This document shows positions 1 to 9,040 of a DNA stretch of 46,512 nt, one piece after another; the first letter of the stretch is position 1, and every line of letters begins with the position of its first letter. A model generated the notes under the pieces. It was given only the letters and a program-made list of their open reading frames with translations. It was not told where the DNA came from and ran no database searches. The position numbers and the translations under genes were made by a program. This DNA comes from JBDHXE01 sp035445085 (GTDB taxonomy: Bacteria; Bacteroidota; Ignavibacteria; Kapaibacteriales; UBA2268), in assembly GCA_035445085.1 (NCBI GenBank), contig DAOMQA010000018.1, positions 1-46,512 on the forward strand, read 5' to 3'.

Positions 1-2
1 TC

Positions 3-56
3 GTAATGAACGTAGGTGAAACAATCTTAACACAAACAATTACTGTAGTGAAATAG
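3..56 (+). CDS. C-terminal end of a T9SS-secreted protein (partial)
   Basis: The frame that starts at base 3 is open from the window edge to a TAG stop at 54-56 and encodes 17 residues ending in TQTITVVK. This resembles the last beta-strand of a type A T9SS sorting domain. The giant secreted protein at 38272-43896 ends in the same style (TTKLNVVK). The rest of the gene lies outside the window. A terminator follows 31 bases later, which agrees with this being a real gene end. The call rests on a short tail and context, so the cargo's own function cannot be told. Confidence 0.6.
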   Translation, partial: VMNVGETILTQTITVVK

Positions 57-87
57 TTCACACCTATTATTTGTTTACAAGACTTAG

Positions 88-115
88 AAAGCCCGGCCAT
101 ATAGTCGGGCTTTTT
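88..115 (+). terminator. Rho-independent terminator
   Basis: AAAGCCCG (88-95) pairs perfectly with CGGGCTTT (106-113) around a 10-nt loop and runs into a T tract (111-115). It lies 31 nt after the stop of the partial gene at 3-56 and most likely ends that transcript. Confidence 0.88.
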
Positions 116-168
116 ATGCTTGAATGTTCAATCGCCTAAACAACGATTAATAGCGAGATTAGGTAAGA

Positions 169-196
169 TTGACAATATCATAATAGCAATTATAAA
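169..196 (+). promoter_or_regulatory. Candidate sigma-70-like promoter
   Basis: A perfect TTGACA (169-174) is followed after 16 nt by TATAAA (191-196). It would drive the epimerase-like gene at 358 with a leader of about 150 nt. Other promoters here follow the TTTG/TAnnTTTG pattern, so this match may be chance in AT-rich DNA. Apart from the terminator at 88-115 and this site, I see nothing definite in the gene-free stretch 57-357. Confidence 0.3.
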
Positions 197-357
197 TAAT
201 AATAAAGTTTATATATATTATAAAAATTACGGTGCAGGTATATGGTTTGTACTCTTTTTAGCAAGTATAGCTTTTGCTTCTCTGCAATGAAGATATAAAC
301 TTTGCGTCTCAAATCTAGTCAATAATTTGTATACTATTTCATTTGATGAGGTGTATA

Positions 358-1275
358 ATGCCATTAAATAAATTAATAATCGTAAGCGGAGCTACTGGTT
401 TGATTGGCTCTAAATTAAGTAAGAGATTAGTTGATTTGGGCTATGATATTGTTTCACTGACTCGTAATGTTGAAAAATCTAAGAGCGTTGTACCTTGGAG
501 TAAATACCATTTGAGCTATACTCAATTGGAGCAGATAGGAGAGCTAATACCTAAAAGTCTTGCTATTATTAATTTAGCGGGTGCCCCTATTGCTGGGAAG
601 CGTTGGACTAAGAAGTATAAGGAAGAAATATTAAATTCCCGTACTCAAACTACAAAACTATTAGTTAGTTTAATTAACAAAAGTCACAGAAAACCTCATT
701 TGTTGATTAATGCCTCGGCTATAGGTTACTATGGAAATACTAATGATACAATAATCGACGAAGCATCACCAAATGGAAATGGCTTTTTGGCTGATGTAAC
801 AAAACAGTGGGAACAAGAAACAAAATGTATATCACCTGAAACAAATTTAATTATTGCTCGCTTAGGAGTTGTCTTAGATAGTGAAGGTGGCGCATTAAAA
901 AAAATGCTCCTGCCTTTTAAATTTTATGTGGGTGGTGCAATTGGCACTGGCAAACAGTGGATGTCATGGATACATATTGCCGATTTAATAGATATGTTTG
1001 TATGGTGCCTAGAAAATAACCTTAGCGGTACTATTAATTTTACTTCTCCTAATCCAACTAAAATGATTGATTTCTCGAAAACGTTAGGGAATATTTTGCA
1101 TAGACCATCGATTTTTAGAATGCCTGCATTTGCTTTAAACTTACTATTAGGTGAGGCAAGTACTATGATTACAGATTCATGCAAAGTACTTCCAAAAATT
1201 GCCTTAGACAAAGGCTACAAATTCAATTATCCTACTATTAAGTGCGCCTTGAGCCAGCTCATAAAATCATTATAA
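358..1275 (+). CDS. TIGR01777 family epimerase (YfcH-like SDR)
   Basis: This is a 305-aa extended short-chain dehydrogenase/epimerase-fold protein of the TIGR01777/YfcH family. The N-terminal Rossmann motif GATGLIG follows a short beta-strand. NLAGAPI, then a YYG motif where SDRs carry the catalytic Tyr, and the C-terminal DUF1731-type tail (RMPAFALNLLLGE) are all visible. Length is normal (about 300 aa). I choose ATG 358 because AGGTG lies 5 nt upstream and the protein then starts just before the Rossmann strand. An in-frame TTG at 343 and an ATG at 346 are less likely. It stands alone on this strand. In some bacteria homologues are linked to cell division or photosystem work, but the substrate is generally unknown. 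Confidence 0.9.
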   Translation: MPLNKLIIVSGATGLIGSKLSKRLVDLGYDIVSLTRNVEKSKSVVPWSKYHLSYTQLEQIGELIPKSLAIINLAGAPIAGKRWTKKYKEEILNSRTQTTKLLVSLINKSHRKPHLLINASAIGYYGNTNDTIIDEASPNGNGFLADVTKQWEQETKCISPETNLIIARLGVVLDSEGGALKKMLLPFKFYVGGAIGTGKQWMSWIHIADLIDMFVWCLENNLSGTINFTSPNPTKMIDFSKTLGNILHRPSIFRMPAFALNLLLGEASTMITDSCKVLPKIALDKGYKFNYPTIKCALSQLIKSL

Positions 1276-1440
1276 TTACTATTTCTTAACAAAAAGCAAA
1301 CAGAAGTCTTATACTATAAATTAATATTCAAAAATAATTTGCTAAGTACTTAAAAAATACTTAGTTTCAAAGAGCTAACATTGTAGATACAACAAGTAGA
1401 TAAGTTTATAAAGACTTAGATGGGGTAAACTGATGAGATT

Positions 1441-1482
1441 TAATAGGTATTCACAATAGAAAGCTATTCCAAATACCTATTA
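1441..1482. terminator. Inverted repeat between convergent genes, possible terminator
   Basis: TAATAGGTATT (1441-1451) pairs perfectly over 11 bp with AATACCTATTA (1472-1482) around a 20-nt loop. It sits between the + gene ending at 1275 and the - gene ending at 1493. U tracts on either side are weak (CTTTTAATA on +), so it may be a bidirectional terminator or just a 3' stabilising hairpin. Confidence 0.5.
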
Positions 1483-1492
1483 GCTTTTAATA

Positions 1493-2098
1493 CTAAATTA
1501 TACTTTGTCCCCACTCGGAAATAAAGAAGTTCTCATCTAATGGGATTCTTGTGCGTTCTAAAAGTTCCTTTTGCATATAATCTTCATCTAATACACTCAA
1601 ATCTTCAGACTGGTAACCTATCGCTATCATTGCCATAGGTGTAAATTCTTCAGGTATATTAAAATCAATTTTGACTTTATCTATATCAAAACCTCCAAAA
1701 GGATGCGCTATAAGCCCCATACTAACCGCTTGTAAATAAATATTTTCAGCCGCAGCACCAGTATCAAACTGCGCCCAACGGTTATGAGTTTTATACTTTC
1801 TAAACGTATCAGATGCTAATACGCAAATGATAACAGGAACTGTCCTTGACCAACGCGTATTCCCTGCATCAAAGCTTTCCCTGACTTTATTGTATGCTTT
1901 ATCATTAGTATATTTATCAAAAATAAGAAATCTATATGGTTGGTCATTGCTACACGACGGTGCCCAACGAGCTGCTTCACATAAGGCTAAAATTTGCTCT
2001 TTACTCACCTGTTTGTTAATATCAAAAGCTCTTGCGCTCCATCTCTGTGCAATTATATCATTAATTGGAACTATCGTTAGGGCTGGCTTTTCAATCAT
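1493..2098 (-). CDS. Nitroreductase family protein
   Basis: This is a 201-aa FMN-dependent nitroreductase-fold protein, probably a cytoplasmic NAD(P)H oxidoreductase of nitro or quinone-like compounds. The family hallmarks are the N-terminal RWSARAF (FMN phosphate-binding Arg region) and EAARWAPSCSNDQPYRFLIF, where Ser/Asn contact FMN. GLIAHPFGGFD and AIGYQ come later. Its start overlaps the end of the upstream pseudouridine synthase by 8 nt, so the two are probably translationally coupled. The physiological substrate cannot be read from the sequence, and the functional link to rRNA modification is unclear. Confidence 0.9.
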   Translation of the reverse strand: MIEKPALTIVPINDIIAQRWSARAFDINKQVSKEQILALCEAARWAPSCSNDQPYRFLIFDKYTNDKAYNKVRESFDAGNTRWSRTVPVIICVLASDTFRKYKTHNRWAQFDTGAAAENIYLQAVSMGLIAHPFGGFDIDKVKIDFNIPEEFTPMAMIAIGYQSEDLSVLDEDYMQKELLERTRIPLDENFFISEWGQSII

Positions 2099-3194
2099 AG
2101 TTTTTACTCCATTCTCTTAATAACTCTAATATCTTTGCGAAGTCTTCAGGTAGATTTGAATCAAACCTAACAAATTCTTTTGTTCTTGGATGTTCAAACC
2201 CCAAAGTCTTTGCATGTAATAAATGACGGTCAAGCATTGATAAACATTTATTGGCAATAAAGTTTATTTCGGGCATTCCTCCAGACAAAATTTTATCTCC
2301 TCCATAAAATGTATCGCCAAATACGGGGTGATTAATATGGGATAGGTGTACCCTAATTTGATGAGTTCGACCTGTAAACAGCTTTAATTTAAGCAGTGTT
2401 GCAAATGGAAATCTTTCAACAACCTTATAGCTCGTTTTTGCGTGTTTACCATCTTTCTTTACGACTGCATACAATTTTCTATTCTTAGGTGATCGCCCTA
2501 TGTCGCCTTCTATAATACCTTCATCTTCTTTAAATTTGCCCCATACCAAAGCGTAGTACTCTCTCTCTGTTGTTCTATCGGCAAATTGCTTAGATAGCTG
2601 TGCATGAGTAATAGGGTTTTTGGCTATTACTAATACTCCAGATGTATCTTTATCTAGCCTATGCACAATGCCGGGTCTTATTTCATCGCCAGCAAAAATT
2701 GCGCCTTCACTTGTAAAATTCTCTTCCCCTTCTTCAGGTACATCTTCATCAAAATTATTTTCTATACTAATGCTATTCCTATGTCCCAAATGGTATAAGA
2801 CTGCATTTACTAGAGTTCCATATCTATGACCAAAACCAGGGTGAGTACACATATTTGGAGCTTTATTGACCACTAATAATTCTTCATCTTCATAAATTAT
2901 GTCTAACTGTATATTTTGAGGTAATAGTTCAATAGGAGGAGCTTTCATTATTTTACAAACAATGAAATTGTTCGGTTGCACTTTTTTTGAGGCTTTTGCT
3001 ATTACTCCATTAATCGTTACACGTCCTTCATCAATTGCCTTTCGAACACGATTCCTAGTAGCATTATATATAGAATTAGTTAAATAGCTATCTAATCTTT
3101 CGGGGACCTTTCCCTTTGGCAGTTTAAATTCAAAAATGTGTTCAATATATTCTGGATAGTTATCTTGCTCTTGTATATTTTCTTCTTTTATCAT
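2091..3194 (-). CDS. rluD: RluA/RluD family 23S rRNA pseudouridine synthase
   Basis: This 367-aa protein converts uridine to pseudouridine in large-subunit rRNA; RluD itself acts on helix 69. An N-terminal S4 RNA-binding domain (from PERLDSYL, about residues 30-80) precedes the catalytic domain. The catalytic Asp is D181 in HRLDKDTSG. The later GRTHQIRVHL motif is also present. It is longer than a typical RluD (about 325 aa) because an acidic, low-complexity stretch lies between GTLVNAVLYHL and RPGIVHRLD. Specificity within the RluA family (RluA, C or D) is uncertain, so the symbol is provisional. It is the first gene of a two-gene unit with the nitroreductase. Confidence 0.9.
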   Translation of the reverse strand: MIKEENIQEQDNYPEYIEHIFEFKLPKGKVPERLDSYLTNSIYNATRNRVRKAIDEGRVTINGVIAKASKKVQPNNFIVCKIMKAPPIELLPQNIQLDIIYEDEELLVVNKAPNMCTHPGFGHRYGTLVNAVLYHLGHRNSISIENNFDEDVPEEGEENFTSEGAIFAGDEIRPGIVHRLDKDTSGVLVIAKNPITHAQLSKQFADRTTEREYYALVWGKFKEDEGIIEGDIGRSPKNRKLYAVVKKDGKHAKTSYKVVERFPFATLLKLKLFTGRTHQIRVHLSHINHPVFGDTFYGGDKILSGGMPEINFIANKCLSMLDRHLLHAKTLGFEHPRTKEFVRFDSNLPEDFAKILELLREWSKNYD

Positions 3195-3231
3195 AAATAT
3201 TTAATTAATTATAAAATATATGTTCATCATT

Positions 3232-3267
3232 TTACAAAAAAAATAACCCCACTTTAGTTAGTGGGGT
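3232..3267 (-). terminator. Rho-independent terminator of porU-porV
   Basis: On the minus strand ACCCCAC (3267-3261) pairs with GTGGGGT (3252-3246) around an 8-nt loop. An A/T stretch with eight consecutive T residues follows. It lies 27 nt past the porV stop. Confidence 0.85.
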
Positions 3268-3293
3268 ATAACTTTCTAAATTTAAATATAGTC

Positions 3294-4403
3294 TTATTTC
3301 CAATCAATCAGTAATGAAAATCGCATTGTGTTAGCTAATGGGTGATTTTCTTCAATTGTATTAATAAAGCTAAAATCTACTTTGAAAATATCATAACGCA
3401 CTCCAGCGCCAAAGTTCCAATACTGACGGTTGCCTAATGCTGCTGGTTCAGTAAAATAACCTGCTCTTAAAGCAACTAAGTTTTCGTATAAATACTCTGC
3501 ACCAAAAGACCATTCAGCACCCGGATTTTCCCAGCCAGTTATCAAAGAAGTAGGCAAGGCATCGCTACCTAAAGAATCTCTCTTTACTAATAATTTAGCA
3601 AAATCTACAGCAAACTTCAAATCGTTAAATTCATCTTTAGCTACTGTAAAAGCCGTTCCTAATCGCAACGTTGTAGGCAGTGGATCAGATTCTCGTATAT
3701 ATGTAACCTTTGGACCTACATTCTGTAAATTTAAACCTAATGATAACCTATCACCAATTCCTAAAAATTCTAAGTCTGTTGGCTTCCAAAGAACACCTAA
3801 GTCAAAAGATGCAGACACACCTACACCTGCACCATCACCTGTTTGAGCAGAAGCAGGGGTTAAATTAGATTGGATATATCTTAATTGAAATCCTACGCCT
3901 AAGTCCGGTGCTACAATTGTTCCATAGGATAAACCAAAAGAAAATTCGTTAGAAATAAATTTACCTAATACTTGACCATTATCCCAAGTACGAGTAAATT
4001 CACCTAAGTTCATAAATATAAAGTTAAATGCAACGGTACCATCTAAATCTTCAAAATACTGCCCTACAGTTCCATAACTGTAAAATAAATCTGCATTGAA
4101 TTGAGGTAGCCACGGAGAAAAACTAAGAGCTACTTGCCTATATGGTACATAATTTTTTTCGTCGAATGTATTAGAATTATCAAAATAATCTAAAAAAGCT
4201 AATCCACCCGGATTCCAATAAATTGCATTAATATCATCGGCAATTGCTGTACCTGTTTCTCCCATTCCGCTTGCTCTGGCGTCTGGTGAAATTGATAAGA
4301 AAGGCACTGCACTGCCACCTGCCTGTGCGTAAAGGTCTATTTTCGAAAAAGCTGCCAATGTAATTAATCCTACAAATACGGCTGTTTTTTTCATTAAACT
4401 CAT
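3294..4403 (-). CDS. porV: T9SS outer-membrane protein PorV
   Basis: This 369-aa outer-membrane beta-barrel belongs to the PorV/PorQ (LptO) family. In the T9SS, PorV takes cargo from the SprA translocon and presents it to the sortase PorU. A signal peptide (KKTAVFVGLITLAAF, ending near LYAQA) precedes the family signature LSISPDARASGMGETG and INAIYWNPGGLA. The rest is barrel strands rich in aromatic/glycine residues and ends in LLIDWK. ATG 4403 is preceded by GGAGG with 9-nt spacing, which supports this start over the in-frame Met4. It lies 25 nt after porU on the same strand. The adjacent porU-porV order is also known from Porphyromonas gingivalis (PG0026-PG0027). Confidence 0.94.
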   Translation of the reverse strand: MSLMKKTAVFVGLITLAAFSKIDLYAQAGGSAVPFLSISPDARASGMGETGTAIADDINAIYWNPGGLAFLDYFDNSNTFDEKNYVPYRQVALSFSPWLPQFNADLFYSYGTVGQYFEDLDGTVAFNFIFMNLGEFTRTWDNGQVLGKFISNEFSFGLSYGTIVAPDLGVGFQLRYIQSNLTPASAQTGDGAGVGVSASFDLGVLWKPTDLEFLGIGDRLSLGLNLQNVGPKVTYIRESDPLPTTLRLGTAFTVAKDEFNDLKFAVDFAKLLVKRDSLGSDALPTSLITGWENPGAEWSFGAEYLYENLVALRAGYFTEPAALGNRQYWNFGAGVRYDIFKVDFSFINTIEENHPLANTMRFSLLIDWK

Positions 4404-4428
4404 TATGAGAATCCTCCAATAAAAAATA

Positions 4429-7400
4429 TTATTTTATCTTTACAACTTTACCAAATTTAACTATTTTATCACTATTAATATTAGGTAATTCTACTTTAAA
4501 AATATAAACCCCAATAGGAACCTGATTCCCAAAGTTGTCATTACCGTCCCAATTAACCTCTGATTCAAAATTTGTATTTATATCCGATTGCAAAAATCGT
4601 ATAAGTTGCCCATTAATTGTATAAATTTCTATATTTGCTTTTGTTGGGATATTTGAAGTGTGCCTAAACTTAATGTTTGTAGCGCTTTCAAAAGGGTTCG
4701 GATAAGCTAACAACTCGTCTAAATAAACAGAATTTTTATTTATTCTAAACTTGCTTTCCTTTATTGAAAAATTATTAAAAATATCCCAAACTCTAATTTT
4801 TATATTATGTTCGCCGTCACTCAATCCGTATAATACTTTATTAACAGTACCGCTTTTAGCATCTATCATTGACGATACGTAATAATTTGTCAAATCTATA
4901 GAAGTTTGCGAATTGTCAATCCACGCTTCTAATCTATGCCCTATACCTAAGCCAGTTGTATTTATTCCAGACTCATCATATAAATCTAAAATTAACAAAG
5001 GGTTATTCGATACAATATCGCCATCGATAAACTTACGTGAATCAAAACTAATCGTTATTTCTGGTCCTATTGTATCCCTAACTGAATTGGTATTATCAAA
5101 ACCAGTGATTTTTATATTATTATAAAATCCCTTAGCGTATTGCTTATTATTAGAATAAGCATAAGTAAAGAGTTTAGCACTTGAATCACTAAAACTAATA
5201 TCCTTAGGTATCAAAAATTTAGCAATAAATTTGCCATTTTCTACTTGATATGACGATTGGTTTAGCGAAGAGCCTAATTTATTAAAAAAGAATAAACTAC
5301 GCTGAGTGCCATCTACTACTTCATACATTGAAATCTGCTTATCCCCATCTCGTAATGTTAAGGATACAATACCATTAAAATCTGTTTGTATATTTTGCCC
5401 AAACCTGTCGTAAATAGCACCTTTTATAGTAACTTCCGACATAGCTTTTAGGCTTATTGTAGAGTCAATTTTGCTTATATCTTGACCGTTTATCTCTTCT
5501 ATTTTTATTTCAAAATCCGGAATTGCAAGTCTAATTAATGGATCTCCCAACAAAAAGTATTTTCTGTCATTTTCTGAATATTTTGATAGCTTCACTTTAA
5601 GCATTGCATCGCCAAGGGTAGGGTATTGGCCACTTTTTTCATCTTTGGTTAATAAGATTTTAAAGAAAGTCTTAGCTAAAGATTCGTTCTCACCTGCATA
5701 TACTACTCTGGTAGCAGAAAATGCTCCGATAGCTCCGCCATTTTTGCTAATAAACATTTCTTCGGCGCCACTCCTAACTTCTGGATTATCAAATCTGCCA
5801 AAATCACAAGTAGCAGCAGTAAGGAAAAATGGTTTGTTTTGATTAATCATTTTTGGGATAGTAATATCTCTCTCTAATATGTTCTCGTGAGCCCATACTC
5901 TTGGATTACCATGCCCAAACCAATTAACAATTAAAGCCCCACTTGTATTTATTTTTGTTAGTAAATCCTCTGTTACCTGTGGTTTACGCCGCCCGCCAGA
6001 CGCAATAACTGATGGATATTCAACCATATATATTTTGTCGTATTGAAGCTCGGGAGCTGCTACGCTAATTACATCTGTTTGCAATCTTTCAGACGAAGCG
6101 GTATGCAACGAACCATCATAATCATTAGTAGTAGGACCATCGTCGGCAACCATCAAAATATTAGTTCTAAATTGATCTTCAGATAAATTATTTTCGTAAT
6201 TCTTTATCTTATCAACTATATCATCGCCAATATCTGGTTTATCAATAGTTATTCTGCCTATTCTTATATCAAAATAATTATCATTACCTAACAGATCAGC
6301 ATAAAAGTCATCGGTAGCATATCCATCGGTAATTTCACTTAATTCTATTGTGTCAGGATGATAGGTTTGGTAAGCTGGGATATAATTAGTCTTGTTTGTA
6401 GAAATATTTCTAAAATCATAATGCCCATCGCCCCATAATATGACATAATCTGGCTTGCCATTCCATTTCATTTTTAAAAATGATAAAAAATTTCTAATTG
6501 CAGTTATATCACTGTTACCCGATGCAAATTCATTATATATATGGTCCGTTCTAAATATGCTAACCTTATACCCTTCACTTTCTCTATACTCTTTGTATTT
6601 TAACGCACTTTGTAATAAATCCAAATGAGTAATTATTACAATATCTGCACTATCATTGTTATCTCTTAAGTTTGCCATTTCTACTTTCGATATCACTGGC
6701 TTTTGCAGATTAGAGCTCAAAAAATAATTTTGAAATGTATTGGCTTGTAAATCAGTTTTTAAAATAAACATACCGCCAGTAGAAGCATTATTTTGTAATA
6801 GCTTGGGATAGGCAAGGTTGCTAATATCAAAGCCATAGATTTGACCGCTAAAGCCATTAAAATTATATTGAGTAATGCCTGACTGCTCTAATTCTGGAAT
6901 TAAATTGATTGTGTTATCAACGGCTATTAAACTTCTTGGGTAGTGGATTTCCATATAATCAAAATAAGAGGTAGCAGACATATCTTTGGAGTTTTTGTAT
7001 TCCATTTTAATAATAGAACGGTTGTCGCCATTAATTATAGAGGCTGGTTTTTGAACTTCAAAATAACCTATTCTCGCTGCTTCATACTTTCCTGTTGGAG
7101 CAATGACTAATTTGCCTAGTTCTGCATTATTTTCATAAATTGTAAATTCACCACTATTGTTATTTACTCTATCCATAAAAGAATGATGAGCTAATGAAAA
7201 CCTATATGTAATTAAACCAGACCTATCTAAATTATGTAATAAGACTGGACTGAACGGTACATTAAAAAAAGAACGGCCAAACCAAACTCTACCAGCGCCT
7301 GGCTGATAGGGGTTGGTTAAATCTTCCTCAAATAAATACCTATCTATATATGTATTAGGGTTGTTAATAACTTCACCACTTGGTACCTTACTTGCAACTG

Positions 7401-8484
7401 CTCGTTTACCATCAGTGCCACCCCAAGTAAGCATATAACTTATTTTACTATTATAATAATTATTAAAACGTCTGATAGCCTTATTTCTTAACTCAAAGCC
7501 TGAAGCACCAGAGCCAAAAAATACTATATTTTGCAGACTACCATCAGGGTTTGTATTTACTATAATTTCTTGTTCATTCATAGTTAGGCTGTTGGCAGAA
7601 TCTACATTTTCGGAAAGTGGTTTGCCTCCAATTCCGAATATCTTAATGGTTTTAACCTCTTCGTTACTTAAATTATACCCTAATGATTTTAAATCATCAG
7701 CACTTATTTGATAAATACCATTTTGATTGATTTCTAATTTAAGCCAATTTCCGCTACTTAGTTCTGCCATTGACTTTTCTTGAGAGAGCAACTTAGGGGC
7801 ATTATCGTTAAATATACTCCAATTAGGTGTATCATAGTAATTGAGAGCATTAGCGTAATTATAATTATTGTGTTTGTTCTTTATATTTTTTATAGGGTTC
7901 TTAGTTTGCTTAAATATAATTGTAGCGATTACATTTTTTAATAATTTCAATTGATTTTGCTTTGAAGAGAATAAATAAGGGGAAATAGTAATTTCTGCAA
8001 TATACTTATCTCCAGCAATACCTTTATAATCGATACTGATGAATTTTTGAATATCATTATTTATTGTTGAAGCAGAATAATCATTATTATATTTATTATC
8101 TAATGTATATTTAAGGTCTATATTATTATTTAAATATAATTTTTCGGGGGTAGGGGCTAATTTAGTATATTGTAAACTAAACTCGCTTTGGTTCACTAAT
8201 AATTGAGGAATTTGATTGTCTGGGATATTAATAATAAATTTATAAGCAAGTTTGTAAGGCTCCCCAGGTGAACTAACTAATATACAATTATCTATGTGTG
8301 GTTGCGAAAAATTGTTTCCATCAATGTTAATTGTATTATAAGTTGGGTTTGGAAATTGTAATTTAAATGAAAATTGACTTTCGTTAGAAGTTATGATTTC
8401 TGCATTACTAGCAAAAGAAGAAACGGAAGTTAATATAATGAATATTAACAAAATACTTGTCTGTATAACATTTCTTATTATCAT
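4429..8484 (-). CDS. porU: T9SS sortase / C-terminal signal peptidase PorU
   Basis: This 1351-aa secreted cysteine protease belongs to the gingipain (C25) family. PorU cuts off the C-terminal sorting domain of T9SS cargo at the cell surface and attaches the cargo to A-LPS. A signal peptide (IQTSILLIFIILTSVSSFA) is followed by a long N-terminal beta region and the C25 domain (about residues 610-990). The catalytic dyad is visible: His858 in NWFGHGNP and Cys893 in TAATCDFG. After Ig-like segments it ends in a FlgD-like/type A sorting domain beginning YPNPF (about residue 1260). PorU is known to keep its own sorting domain uncleaved. It is first in the porU-porV unit, with a weak promoter candidate at 8592-8623. 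Confidence 0.94.
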   Translation of the reverse strand: MIIRNVIQTSILLIFIILTSVSSFASNAEIITSNESQFSFKLQFPNPTYNTINIDGNNFSQPHIDNCILVSSPGEPYKLAYKFIINIPDNQIPQLLVNQSEFSLQYTKLAPTPEKLYLNNNIDLKYTLDNKYNNDYSASTINNDIQKFISIDYKGIAGDKYIAEITISPYLFSSKQNQLKLLKNVIATIIFKQTKNPIKNIKNKHNNYNYANALNYYDTPNWSIFNDNAPKLLSQEKSMAELSSGNWLKLEINQNGIYQISADDLKSLGYNLSNEEVKTIKIFGIGGKPLSENVDSANSLTMNEQEIIVNTNPDGSLQNIVFFGSGASGFELRNKAIRRFNNYYNSKISYMLTWGGTDGKRAVASKVPSGEVINNPNTYIDRYLFEEDLTNPYQPGAGRVWFGRSFFNVPFSPVLLHNLDRSGLITYRFSLAHHSFMDRVNNNSGEFTIYENNAELGKLVIAPTGKYEAARIGYFEVQKPASIINGDNRSIIKMEYKNSKDMSATSYFDYMEIHYPRSLIAVDNTINLIPELEQSGITQYNFNGFSGQIYGFDISNLAYPKLLQNNASTGGMFILKTDLQANTFQNYFLSSNLQKPVISKVEMANLRDNNDSADIVIITHLDLLQSALKYKEYRESEGYKVSIFRTDHIYNEFASGNSDITAIRNFLSFLKMKWNGKPDYVILWGDGHYDFRNISTNKTNYIPAYQTYHPDTIELSEITDGYATDDFYADLLGNDNYFDIRIGRITIDKPDIGDDIVDKIKNYENNLSEDQFRTNILMVADDGPTTNDYDGSLHTASSERLQTDVISVAAPELQYDKIYMVEYPSVIASGGRRKPQVTEDLLTKINTSGALIVNWFGHGNPRVWAHENILERDITIPKMINQNKPFFLTAATCDFGRFDNPEVRSGAEEMFISKNGGAIGAFSATRVVYAGENESLAKTFFKILLTKDEKSGQYPTLGDAMLKVKLSKYSENDRKYFLLGDPLIRLAIPDFEIKIEEINGQDISKIDSTISLKAMSEVTIKGAIYDRFGQNIQTDFNGIVSLTLRDGDKQISMYEVVDGTQRSLFFFNKLGSSLNQSSYQVENGKFIAKFLIPKDISFSDSSAKLFTYAYSNNKQYAKGFYNNIKITGFDNTNSVRDTIGPEITISFDSRKFIDGDIVSNNPLLILDLYDESGINTTGLGIGHRLEAWIDNSQTSIDLTNYYVSSMIDAKSGTVNKVLYGLSDGEHNIKIRVWDIFNNFSIKESKFRINKNSVYLDELLAYPNPFESATNIKFRHTSNIPTKANIEIYTINGQLIRFLQSDINTNFESEVNWDGNDNFGNQVPIGVYIFKVELPNINSDKIVKFGKVVKIK

Positions 8485-8591
8485 ATAATACTACCTATCC
8501 GATATTTATCGAATCTATAATTAAACATTTAATTTACGTTACTTAGTATATATAAGACAATAATCACACCAAATTGTTATACAATAATTTA

Positions 8592-8623
8592 CAAATATAA
8601 TGATTTATTTAAATTGTGACGAA
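8592..8623 (-). promoter_or_regulatory. Candidate promoter for porU-porV
   Basis: On the minus strand TATATTTG (8599-8592) fits the Bacteroidota -7 box TAnnTTTG. TTCG lies 20 nt upstream (8623-8620), one mismatch from the -33 TTTG. The porU ATG is about 108 nt downstream. Single-box matches are not rare in such AT-rich DNA. Confidence 0.38.
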
Positions 8624-8645
8624 ATATTTTAGAATTAATTTGAGG

Positions 8646-8689
8646 CAAAAAAAATGCCTCGCTAACGGGGGGAACTGCTAGCAAGGCAT
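8646..8689 (-). terminator. Terminator after tRNA-Gly, with a G/C-run loop
   Basis: On the minus strand ATGCCTTGCTA (8689-8679) pairs with TAGCGAGGCAT (8664-8654) with one C-A mismatch in 11 bp. A run of T follows (8654-8647). The 14-nt loop holds six consecutive C residues on the transcript. It lies 39 nt past the tRNA 3' end. Confidence 0.82.
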
Positions 8690-8728
8690 GCAGCATAAAG
8701 AGGAAGTGACAGCTATAAAAAGCTATCG

Positions 8729-8801
8729 AGCGAAAGACGAGACTCGAACTCGCGACCCCAACCTTGGCAAGGTTGTGCTCTACCAACTGAGCTACTTTCG
8801 C
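8729..8801 (-). tRNA. tRNA-Gly (anticodon GCC)
   Basis: On the minus strand the cloverleaf is complete. The acceptor stem GCGAAAG (8801-8795) pairs with CTTTCGC (8736-8730). The D-stem is GCTC/GAGC with loop AGTTGGTA. The anticodon stem CAACC/GGTTG holds the loop TTGCCAA (anticodon GCC). The T-arm is GCGAG-TTCGAGT-CTCGT. The discriminator is T at 8729 and CCA is not encoded, so it must be added after transcription. The gene is a single-tRNA unit with its own promoter (8833-8864) and terminator (8646-8689). Confidence 0.97.
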
Positions 8802-8832
8802 TTGATTAGATACTGTAATTATATCTTGAATA

Positions 8833-8864
8833 CAAAAGTAATAACTTCTCTCTTAACTACCAAA
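8833..8864 (-). promoter_or_regulatory. Bacteroidota-type promoter of tRNA-Gly
   Basis: On the minus strand TTTG (8864-8861), 20 nt, then TACTTTTG (8840-8833) match the Bacteroidota housekeeping consensus TTTG-N19..21-TAnnTTTG exactly. The tRNA starts 32 nt downstream, leaving room for a short 5' leader. The position in front of a tRNA makes chance unlikely. Confidence 0.8.
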
Positions 8865-9040
8865 TTATTTTTTGACTTTTTCAAAAATATTTCAAAGAAC
8901 AATACAAAGATACTTAAAACAACGATAAGATGTTATCAAATAGCGTGCCAAAGTACTGTCTTGTAGAGGTGCTTATAATAAATGTTGAGCTTTATTTTTT
9001 TAGATATATCAAATATAAAGTGATTTATTATAAAATATAA

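Noticed and set aside
924..1211. 95-codon minus-strand open frame in the epimerase-like gene
   Set aside because: It is a shadow frame with no family match.
8589..8786. Minus-strand open frame overlapping tRNA-Gly and its terminator
   Set aside because: It runs through the tRNA and terminator hairpin, so it is not a real gene.
8688..8966. Open reading frame antisense to tRNA-Gly, on +
   Set aside because: Its first part is the reverse complement of the tRNA (the known spurious 'RDPNLGKVVLYQLSYFR' translation). No ribosome binding site or domain is seen.
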